Positions 55,747-64,000 of a DNA stretch of 64,000 nt are shown here, piece after piece. How positions within the stretch are numbered: position 1 is the stretch's first letter; the number at the start of each line of letters is the position of its first letter. Under the pieces are notes generated by a model. That model was given only the letters and a program-made list of their open reading frames with translations, ran no database searches and was not told the DNA's origin. The DNA is from Siphonodentalium dalli. Its lineage: Eukaryota; Mollusca; Scaphopoda; Gadilida; Siphonodentaliidae. Made by a program: the position numbers and the translations under genes. Where the stretch lies: the NCBI GenBank assembly GCA_032622095.1, contig CP136065.1:58401949-58465948 (forward strand), read 5' to 3'.

Positions 55747-56000
55747 CCTTTCCATGACTGTACTTACTGAATTTTTTTCGAAAACCCTGTGCCAATGCAT
55801 TCTCTTATACATGTGAGTCTCTGTAGGGAGCAAGGGCATATATAAGAGAATACATTTGCCTAACAATAATTACCTTGATTTTTTAAGCCAGTGTATTCTC
55901 TTATATAAGCGAGGCTCCCTATGGGAGACTCACATATATAAGATAATGCACTGGCACAGGATCTTTAATGCTCCACTAGTGCAGCTCCCATCATGAAAGG
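55747..56000. mobile_element. Family B MITE
   Basis: TTAA (55743-55746) then CCTTTCCATGACTG; right end 'CCCATCATGAAAGG' followed by CATC (target lost). Two hairpins, the first diverged. Confidence 0.76.
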
Positions 56001-56138
56001 CATCATTTTGCCCCACTAGCATCATTGCAACTTTGCAGGACCCACCAGCTGTTTAGGGAATTAGCAGGACCACTCTACAAGGGGTAATTTCCCACAGCAC
56101 CTTCTGGTTATTTCACCTGCTATAATCAAGCATGAGTT

Positions 56139-56249
56139 TAGTGTGGCTGTTATTTGCAGAATGAGGTCCCCAAATGGTGAATTTAGTGATGCTAGCCCAC
56201 TATGCAGGATAGCATCACCAAATTCACCCTCTGGGGACCTCATTCTGCA
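56139..56249. mobile_element. Family F single hairpin
   Basis: 'GTGTGGCTGTTATTTGCAG' then the full GGTCCCC..GGGGACC hairpin, ending CATTCTGCAT. Only one of the two hairpins of a full F element. Confidence 0.7.
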
Positions 56250-56303
56250 TGGGATTTCATAATTTTCTTTAACTCTTTTGCTGCCACCCGCCACACGGAC
56301 ATA

Positions 56304-56494
56304 CAGTAATGCTCTAAATAATCGACTCCTTAACCACAGCAGAATTATGGGTAACTTTTCAGGTTTTAGTCGGAAATATGGCTTGTTGCCATTCATCGGA
56401 AATCTCTCGGGACAAGCCATATTTCCAACTAAATCCTGAAAAGTTACCCATAATTCTGCTATGGTTAAGGAGTCGGTTACTTATGGCATTACTG
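56304..56494. mobile_element. Family E foldback MITE, centre partly deleted
   Basis: TA (56302-56303) then CAGTAATGCTC; right end ATGGCATTACTG then TA (56495-56496). The right arm lacks the GAGAGCTTTCCGATG segment. Confidence 0.86.
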
Positions 56495-56499
56495 TACCC

Positions 56500-57210
56500 C
56501 CAGTGCCAAGCATTCTGGATGTAAATACAAGTATTTTATGTATATATGAGTGATGCAATGACTATCGGGTAATTATTGATGTATTTCGTTGAAACTTCAC
56601 ATGTGGGTATATGTGGCAATGACTTATCACCAGCCATTGTGGAAGCCCATTCAAGGTCATATGGGTCATCATAGGGGTCACATGACCTTGGTGGCCATCT
56701 TGGATTTGCTTTAATTTATGTTTTATGATGTATGCTAGTTTATTCCATTTTTGCATGTTTCTGTTGCTTTTTCGATCGCCTCGGCCATTGTGAATGCGTG
56801 ATACTCATCAACCCGTGATTCCTCACTGTGATATTAAAAGAACTGAATTAGATGGCATTGTTTATCCAAATTTAATAATGCGAACCGTTATGAAAATATA
56901 CATGTACTACAGTATGTTACACAACAGTAAATACCATATATCGATCGCATCCCACCAAAAGTTAATTCGTCAATGGTATATTCTGGCTTGGACTGTACTC
57001 ATAGAACTTCAGGAGTAGCATGACCTTGACAAACCGTTCTTCTAAATTGTCAGCGCACACCAGCACTCTATAGAAAATAACCGAACCCCCTTCTTAATGC
57101 TACAAAACAATAGAATTACATCCCTTATACCAGATGCACCCCCAAATTCGCATAAATACGCTATTTGCAGCGTCTGGGTAACTCGCATTTATGTGAGATT
57201 GGCTGTGAAA
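56500..57210. other. Intron sequence without a recognisable gene
   Basis: 'GGTGGCCATCTTGGATTTGC' at about 56690 is reminiscent of the 7.3-7.6 kb repeat. No gene recognised. Confidence 0.45.
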
Positions 57211-57217
57211 GAGTTAA

Positions 57218-57446
57218 CACTTTCTATACTAAATACTCATTGATGGGTAGTTATCATAGAAAATGTTCAGATAATAAGTTCAACAAATGATCATAGATCA
57301 TTTCTTGAACTTATTATCTGGACATTTCCTACCAATAATCTCTATCTGTCTGCTAATATTACCTGAACATCCCTCCAAATGAATAATAGACTATTGCAAT
57401 GTATACTTTTATAACTGGGAGGGAGGATCCATTGATATAGAAAGGG
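57218..57446 (+). mobile_element. Family D MITE, complete
   Basis: TTAA (57214-57217) then CACTTTCTATACTAAATAC; right end 'CATTGATATAGAAAGGG' followed by TAAA. D core with inverted partner at about 57261-57330. Confidence 0.84.
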
Positions 57447-57576
57447 TAAAATATGTAGCAGTCTGTAGTGTCAATATATATAGCCTAATGTGGCAATCAT
57501 ATTAGTAAACATAGGGCTTATATGTTGACACCACATACTTTTCTGCCAAATGTAAACTGTATGAATTTGTCCGAAA

Positions 57577-57592
57577 CCCCCCCCCCCCCCCC
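57577..57592. repeat. C homopolymer, 16 bases
   Basis: Uninterrupted C run, prone to length error. Confidence 0.9.
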
Positions 57593-57939
57593 ACACTTTT
57601 TTTGGAGCTTCTGCCGCCCATGGACCGTGCTTAATACAAAGCATGAGGAGGTCTTGAGTTCTAAGCGAAGTGCACTCTCATGACTTGGATATCGCATCTG
57701 CCAAACATTGAAGAGTATATATAGTCCGGGGTGGTGTGGCATTTAGATGTTATGAATTGTTCCTTTTTATCAAAGATGTGGTGAAAAATATTTTGGTGCA
57801 ACAGCACTGCATTATAACAATATGCAATGTGATTTTCAAGTGATATTGATTTAGACAAGGGCACTGCAGCATGGGGGAAATGAGGGTGCTCTACATGTGT
57901 AGATACCTTTGCCCTCACATGGTGTCTGTACAAAATAAT

Positions 57940-58370
57940 GCATGTACATTTATTATACCACCACTCTCGAAGAGAATGGGGGTATACCTGATTGACTGCA
58001 TCCGTCCATCTGTCTGTCTGTCTGTCCATCCAGCTTGATAACTTGAACAAATATGAACCGATTTCAATCATTTTTTGTATACAAGATGGTTGCCACATTA
58101 TGTCAAATCAGTGAGCAAACCAGGTTTGTCACCATTTTTTTCGCCTGAGTTAAGGCAATTTTCTATGATTTGTTTTCTTCCGGCTTGAACAAATATGAAC
58201 CGATTTCAATAATTTTGGGTATGCAAATTGCATGCCACAATGTCTCTCTAATCAGTGTGAAAATCAGGTGTATATCCCAATTTATTTGCCTGAGGTATTG
58301 CTGTTAGTTTGTCAATCTATGATTTGTCACAGGATAAACAACTCTGAATTCAACTAATTTGACTTAGATA
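57940..58370. repeat. TCTG microsatellite with diverged tandem units
   Basis: 'CCATCTGTCTGTCTGTCTG' (about 58005-58023) is followed by two units of about 150-160 bp sharing 'GAACAAATATGAACCGATTT'. Same style as the insert at 16885-18238: a TCNG run followed by A/T-rich units. Confidence 0.6.
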
Positions 58371-58438
58371 TTTTGCTGATTTTGGGGTTTGCGGATGGTC
58401 ATTGGGTTCATACTTGCACATGTTTGAGTTTGCACCAT

Positions 58439-58468
<30 letters not shown>
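58439..58468. repeat. G homopolymer, 30 bases
   Basis: Thirty consecutive G. Capable of forming G-quadruplex structure, and its exact length is unreliable in assembly. Confidence 0.9.
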
Positions 58469-58469
<1 letters not shown>

Positions 58470-58556
58470 GTATGCCAGCACCAGTGTCATTCTGAATGTT
58501 GTGCCCCTTTTATACCCTTCAGTGCTTCTGCCACCCCCTGGGTTAACTCTTTCTGT

Positions 58557-59207
58557 ACTTATTAGGATTCTCCCAGTCAGTTAAAAAGTGTACATTGGAA
58601 TGGTCTAATATTGATTTGCAGGGATGTACAGGTAATATAACGGTAACCAGACGACAGATGACTAAAAGTGCAGAATGAGCCCTATTTATGAGGGAAATGT
58701 TTAGATAATAAGTTCAACGAATGACTGTTTGTTGAACTTATTATCTGAACATTGCCTATGGGATAACTACTCATCAATGAGGCTTTCATATAGAAATGGT
58801 TAAACTTATTACCTGAACATTGCCTATGGGATAACTACTCATCAATGAGGCTTTCATATAGAAAGGGTTAAACTTATTACCTGAACATTGCCTATGGGAT
58901 AACTATTCATCAATGAGGCTTTCATATAGAAAGGGTTAAACTTATTATCTGAACATTTCCTATGGGATAACTACTCATCAATGAGGCTTTCATATAGAGA
59001 GGGTTAAACTTATTATCTGAACATTTCCCATGGGATATCTACTCATCAATTAGGCTTTCATATAGAAAGGGTTAAACTTATTAACTGAACATTTCCTATG
59101 GGATAACTACTCATCAATGAGGCTTTCATATAGAAAGGGTTAAACTTATTACCTGAACATTTCCCATAGGAAAACTACTCATCAATGATGATTTAGTATA
59201 GAAAGGG
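58557..59207 (-). mobile_element. Family D MITE with amplified end
   Basis: TTAA at 58553-58556 and 59208-59211. It begins CTCTTTCTGTACTTATTAGG. The D core is at 58694-58755. The terminal segment that should occur once is then repeated as a 68-bp satellite up to the final 'TTTAGTATAGAAAGGG'. Confidence 0.84.
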
Positions 59208-59211
59208 TTAA
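58735..59211. repeat. 68-bp satellite, seven units, derived from the MITE end
   Basis: Units start at 58735, 58803, 58871, 58939, 59007, 59075 and 59143, exactly 68 bp apart. Each runs from AACTTATTA(T/C)CTGAACAT through 'GGGATAACTACTCATCAATG' type sequence to GAAAGGGTTA. Every junction recreates GGGTTAA, the element end plus TTAA target. The last unit differs in its terminal part (GATTTAGTATAG). Confidence 0.95.
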
Positions 59212-60636
59212 AAATGGGGAGGTCAATGAATAACGGTGCCATGTTTCTACAAACTCGGTTTAGGGTTCTTACTGTAGTCAGACATGTTTTCCTCCTACAT
59301 GTACCTCATGAAATATATTATGGACTTAATATGGATATTAAATACTTTAATTCATTAATTTCACTAAGTACTGCTACTTCCTTGCATCCCTATCAGTAAG
59401 ATATTTGATTCATATAGTTCCCTACCCAATAATTAAAATTTGAGCAGAATCATATTTTGTTTTCCTGATTAATTTTACTGACATATCACTATCATAGCAG
59501 TATAGCATAATAGTTATTGTTCAGTTTTCCATGGAAACTGATGATTTTGAGAAACATACCTGAACATAACCATATATTTTGTGGTAATAATTTTGGCCTT
59601 TTTAGTTGAACAAATAAATGTATCTTTAATTTGGCCTTTATTTTGGGCAAATATGCATGGTCTAGAAATATAAATTCGCGTTGTGAATGCAGGGAGTTGG
59701 TTGGTCGAAAATATGTCATGTGACATCGCATGCTGAACCCTACTTGCTTCCATATTGTGTAAACGCAACTTGCTATGAAAATTACGTTGGAAATTGGAAC
59801 TAAATGCTCTTTTAATCTGCCAGTTGACTTCGTTGAGCATAAATATAAGTAATGAATGTTGATTTATTTATGTTTGGAACACGTTCGCCTTCGACACAAA
59901 ATGTCAAACCAACTTACATCCATACTCTATGGAACTCCAGCAAATCAACATCCATTTCTTAAATGGACACCAGGGTTAAGATTTTGCACAATCTTCTCTT
60001 TGACCAAAATTAGTAACTGCATTATTCCTGACTTTTTGTAAATTATTTGTCCAAAGGTTTGTACTTCTCTTGCTTCTTATTATTAGCTGACTGCAGGTGG
60101 GCTGGATTCTATTGTACAAATCCCCTGTCATTCCAATGTGTCTGGAACTGTGTTCTTATGATTCATAAAGAATGAATATTTATACAAAATCATATATTCA
60201 TGTACATAACAGAGCATTCCCAGACTGCTTGCGTGATTTGTAATATCGTGTACACATTACTCAGGTCCCTCCTGTCATACATCATTACATCACTCATACT
60301 GTTTTGTGAGTAACCAGAAATCACATGCACAAATCGTGAATAAGCCGGCCGGATTATTTCCTGATCTTCTCGCTCCTATTTGATTCATCACATTTCACCA
60401 CGCCACACGATGTGAGATTTAGTGAAACTCATATGTATGCATAATATTAGCTGCGTAGAATTATGATTGTCTGAAGATAGAAGGATTGTTTTGATTGGTC
60501 AATTAACTCTGGATCGGTGGCATATTGAGGTCACTTTACCAAATTTGCATACATCATCCGACAATCTAAGTTTCAATGATGTTCATTCTGGTATACATGC
60601 AAAGAACTCATTCAGTTCATTATTTAGATGATTAAT
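59212..60636. other. Intron sequence without a recognisable gene
   Basis: Two overlapping - strand frames (79 and 108 codons at 59492-59840) have no recognised domain. No MITE seen. Confidence 0.5.
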
Positions 60637-60642
60637 ACTTAA

Positions 60643-60900
60643 CCCTTTTATGATGGGAGTGGCGTTGGTGCAGCATTAAAAATCCTATATGCCGGTGCAT
60701 TCTCTTAAATATGTGAGTCTCCCATGGGGAGCCTCGCATATATAATAGAATGCACTGGCTTACAAGGTCAAGTTAAATATTGTTGGACCAATATATTCTC
60801 TTATATATACAAGGCTCCCTATGGGAGACTCGCGTATATAAGAGAATGCATTGGCACAGGGTTTTTTGCGAAATTTCATAAAGCTCCAGTCATGGAAGGT
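60643..60900 (-). mobile_element. Family B MITE, TTAA-flanked
   Basis: TTAA at 60639-60642 and 60901-60904. Ends CCCTTTTATGATGGGAG and 'CCAGTCATGGAAGGT'. Two inverted hairpins. Confidence 0.83.
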
Positions 60901-60904
60901 TTAA

Positions 60905-61938
60905 ATGGTCAAAATATCTCAACATTCAAGAAATTATAAAAACTTTGCTATAATAAAATGCTTTATGAACACTACTTGTTGGTCAAAAATTTAATTAGAG
61001 ACAACATTTTATAAAAAATGTATCAGAATGTGTGAAGTCACTTGTTCAATATGTGTTCATTGCTTCATAAGTGCGTGAACAAAATTATCAATTCTTCTCA
61101 AAATGCCATATTACGATGGAGATGTCCCTCATCTCAGATCATGTCTGGGTTTGAACCCGCCCCAACCTACAGTTAGAAAGGCAACATATTTTTTAAATAT
61201 AAAGTCTTATTTCACATTACTTCCAGCTTTTAAAAAAGTTTTCAAAACTAAACTCGAAACATAATCTCGCTTATAAATTTGTTCTATATCTTATAATTTC
61301 CCTCCAAATCATAAAAATTAGATAAAATAAATTTGAAATGTCAAACATCTTATTTTATACTTTAGAATTTAAATGGAAGGTTGACACTGAAATAGCTTCC
61401 ATAAAAAATATCCTGGAACCCTAAATACATCTGTACTTGTTGAGAATCATTGTGGAATAGTGATAGACGTCTATGCAGATTATACATACATCAGTCTCCT
61501 TGAAAAGCAGATGGAAGTCCTAACAGATTTACCTCACTAGATCTGTGAATCAGTTTTCATTTTCTAGGACGATCCAGCTTTCCCAAGATGATGAAATAAA
61601 TTGTTTCCAAATAATGAAAACCTCTGATCTCCCAATTTAAATATAACCAACCATGAAGCAGTGTTTGTAATTGCTATCGGCTTTTTATTGAGATTGGATT
61701 CCGCCTTGAAATGATCTGTTGCGACACTAACCAATGAAATTGTGCATGCTTTGAGCCATAACCAACGGAATGGAGAGAATCCCATCAATACAGAAAACAA
61801 AACACAGATCCAGAGATGTAAATCTGTATGATTTCCATCAGCATTTCATCCACAAACGTTCCAGGCATGACACTTGGGTTTGGAGTCAAAATTTAATTGG
61901 TGTGCCAAAAACATTGTGAAACTGACTTTATGTGTCCC
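60905..61938. other. Intron sequence without a recognisable gene
   Basis: AT-rich. A 78-codon - strand frame at 61564-61800 has no recognised family. Confidence 0.5.
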
Positions 61939-61942
61939 TTAA

Positions 61943-62334
61943 CCCTTTACCCAACAAACCGGCCAAAACCGGCCAAATAACGCTTCAACAGCCTAAAATA
62001 TCTTCGGTCTGTCTGAATAGAACCATACAAATATGGGTATCATTGGAACCGGCTCATTGACCACATTGTGATGGTTACAGTTATACCCTGTGCCAATGCA
62101 TTCTCTTATATATGCGAGTCGACCATAGGTCGCCTCGCATATATAAGATAATGCATTGGCCTAAAAAAAAAACTTTTTTTAACACTTTTTACCATTTTTC
62201 TTACATTCTTTAACAATTTTATAATTTTTAATGTGTTAAGCCAATGCATTCTCTTATATATGCGAGGCGACCTATGGTCGACTCGCATATATAAGAGAAT
62301 GCATTGGCACAGGGCCGTTCTGTTGGGTAAAGGG
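61943..62334 (+). mobile_element. Family A MITE, complete, 392 bp, TTAA-flanked
   Basis: TTAA at 61939-61942 and 62335-62338. Ends CCCTTTACCCAACAAACCGG and TGTTGGGTAAAGGG. Two inverted shared hairpins (about 62091-62161 and 62239-62309). Nearly identical in sequence and equal in length to the copy at 5958-6349. Confidence 0.92.
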
Positions 62335-62638
62335 TTAACCTCTTCATTGCTAAATGATGTCAATATGTCATGAGGTGGGCCATTGACGTCACTGGTCATT
62401 TTCCAGTGGAAAAATATAATGGGAATATCACGAAAACCCTAAAACTGACTCTGCTATTATTCATAATCCTGGACCATTATACAGTGTTTAACAATTTGAG
62501 ATACAATGGTTCTGATGCACCAACCTCTTGAATTCCAGCTATGAATAATGGCCGACTGCAGGTGTGTACACATCGTGACATTTTATGTCCGTACTCAGTT
62601 CAGATGTATAGCAGCCTAGAGGTTAATACTCTCATGTA

Positions 62639-62856
62639 CAGTAATGCTCTAAGTAATCGACTTCTTAACATCAGCAGAATTAAGGGTAACTTTTCAGGAT
62701 TTAGTCGGAAATATGGCTTGTTGCCATTCATTGGAAAGCTCTCCCCGAGAGCTTTCCGATGAATGGCAACAAGCCATATTTCCGACTAAATTCTGAAAAG
62801 TTACGGTACCCATAATTCTGCTGTGGTTAAGAAGTCGATTACTTAGAGCATTACTG
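62639..62856. mobile_element. Family E foldback MITE
   Basis: TA (62637-62638) then CAGTAATGCTC; right end GAGCATTACTG then TA (62857-62858). Arms meet near 62745. It ends 169 bp before the next exon. Confidence 0.88.
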
Positions 62857-63025
62857 TATATAGCATCTGAGTAGGCACCTTACAAATATGGAATGAGTAA
62901 TTGTGAATACATGTATAGTTACCAAAATGTTTTTGGACATATTTCTTGTTTGCGAGAATAGGGTTTCCATATATAAAGAATATTTATCGGTTGGTTGGAA
63001 TAATAAATTTAATTTTTATTTCCAG

Positions 63026-63154
63026 CTCTTTTACAACAGAAAGCTCTCGACCATGATGCTATTGCACTACTCACAGCATATCTGTCTCATCACAGAGAGG
63101 ACTCGGGGCTGTGTAACATGATCATACTCAGTGTTAATGGTCTATCTGAGTCAG
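63026..63154 (+). CDS. RAP1GDS1: RAP1GDS1 internal exon (armadillo repeat), source of a tandem duplication
   Basis: 129 bp between acceptor TTTTTATTTCCAG and donor GTGAGT, phase 1 at both ends. The split codon gives T, then LLQQKALDHDAIALLTAYLS, and the exon ends LCNMIILSVNGLSES. It occupies the place of vertebrate 'SLQAQLINMGVIPTLVKLL .. CLVAFGNLAELESS' and adds one armadillo repeat. The last 88 bp plus donor and 42 bp of intron are repeated downstream. Confidence 0.92.
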
Positions 63155-63196
63155 GTGAGTTTATAGTAACCCCCTCCCCTCCCAAGGCCCCCCTAA

Positions 63197-63428
63197 CTAC
63201 TCACAGCATATCTGTCTCATCACAGAGAGGACTCAGGGCTGTGTAACATGATCATACTCAGTGTTAACGGTCTATCTGAGTCAGGTGAGTTTATAGTAAC
63301 CCCTCCCCTACCAAGGCCCCCCTAACTACTCACGACATATCTGTCTCACCACAGAGAGGACTCAGGGCTGTGTAACATGATCATACTCAGTGTTAACCGT
63401 CTGTCTGAGTCAGGTGAGTTTATAGTTG
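63197..63428 (+). pseudogene. Two tandem partial copies of the preceding exon
   Basis: Copy 2 (63197-63325) and copy 3 (63326-63428) repeat 63067-63196 with periods of 130 and 129 bp. Each contains the 88-bp exon part and an intact GTGAGT donor (63285 and 63414). Identity is high, with only a few substitutions per copy. Neither contains the true acceptor at 63025. Copy 2 keeps CTAACTACTCACAG (63193-63206), which could act as an acceptor in the right phase. In copy 3 this is changed to CACGAC. Confidence 0.9.
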
Positions 63429-63639
63429 TAACCCAGTCTAAATATGTGCTTCATATCCCCTGAAGGAAACTTATCTGAGTTATTGGACACTGAATCGAAA
63501 AAGATTGCATTCTTTCCTTGTACTTGGTAATCAGCTTTTCAAAACACTGATTTTGGATATCCTTAATAACATAAAACCGTTGATAGGGACCCCCCAATCT
63601 CTGGAGAAACAAAATATTATATACATAGGCAGATCACAA

Positions 63640-64000
63640 CGTACATTTTAATTGAGAATCTTTTATCGAATGAGTTGCGGATGGTGCAAGAATATATTTC
63701 GCGAGAGTGTAGCTCAAGCGAAATGAAGCTATGCACCATCCACAACAAGTTCGATAAAAGATTTGAGATTATGATGCAAGTTGTGTTCTGTATTTATTCT
63801 ACACCAGTATAGCCTATAAGGTCAATCCATGACTGCAACTTCATTGATACTATAGCTACCTTGATTGTGATTTAAGTCTTCACAAATAACCAGTAATGAT
63901 TGGGGCATCACCCAAAGTGGATCATTGACGTAATGAACGTCATCTTTCTTGGCGACTACATCAACAAAAATAGTTCCAGCTTGTATTCCACTAGAGGTAT
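63640..64000. mobile_element. Family H element, cut by the window end
   Basis: Stem 'CTTTTATCGAATGAGTTGCGG' type sequence at 63660-63680 pairs with 'CAACAAGTTCGATAAAAG' at 63742-63759. The right part ends in TATTCCACTAGAGGTAT at the window edge, as in the copy at 23989-24430. Confidence 0.7.

Overview
This window is animal nuclear DNA: AT-rich, intron-dominated and crowded with short transposons. The only clear host gene lies on the + strand. It is a RAP1GDS1 (SmgGDS) orthologue, an armadillo-repeat regulator of small GTPases. Four internal coding exons are visible at 8100-8231, 14100-14225, 34127-34273 and 63026-63154. All begin and end in phase 1, all have GT..AG borders, and together they encode consecutive armadillo repeats. 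The gene enters from the left (its start was not found) and leaves to the right. The introns are about 5.9, 19.9 and 28.8 kb. The repeat content (tRNA-derived SINE, piggyBac-like, Tc1/mariner-like and PIF/Harbinger-like miniature elements, non-LTR relics) suits a marine lophotrochozoan, most likely a mollusc. That placement is inference, not proof.

Layout. 0-0.5 kb: start of a gag-like reading frame on the - strand that runs off the window. 1.5-5.8 kb: a palindromic element, a decayed non-LTR retrotransposon, and a roughly 50-copy 23-bp minisatellite apparently inside that relic. 5.9-8.1 kb: a 392-bp TTAA-flanked MITE and a foldback MITE ending 22 nt before exon 1 of the window. 8.2-14.1 kb: first intron, with nested MITEs. 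14.2-34.1 kb: second intron. It includes a 1.35-kb insertion inside a MITE, a triplicated segment at 20.9-25.6 kb whose copies preserve pre-insertion sites for three transposon families, a local triplication at 29.8-31.1 kb, and a SINE inserted into a MITE. 34.3-63.0 kb: third intron, with more MITEs, the 3' end of a second non-LTR element, a Harbinger transposase remnant (52.6-53.3 kb) and a 68-bp satellite grown from a MITE end (58.7-59.2 kb). 63.0-63.4 kb: the last exon, whose 3' two thirds plus splice donor has been duplicated twice in tandem.

Repeat families are labelled here by letter. A, B, C and D are MITEs with CCCTTT..AAAGGG ends at TTAA. I and K also sit at TTAA but have other ends. 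E is a foldback MITE at TA with CAGTAATGC ends. L has GGYGACACC ends at TTA/TAA. F and H are palindromic families of unknown class. A, B and C share one internal hairpin cassette. Several independent insertions within the window show which target each family uses. The most notable results are these built-in empty sites, the shared hairpin cassette, the satellite born from a MITE end, and the effects of repeats on the RAP1GDS1 splice sites.
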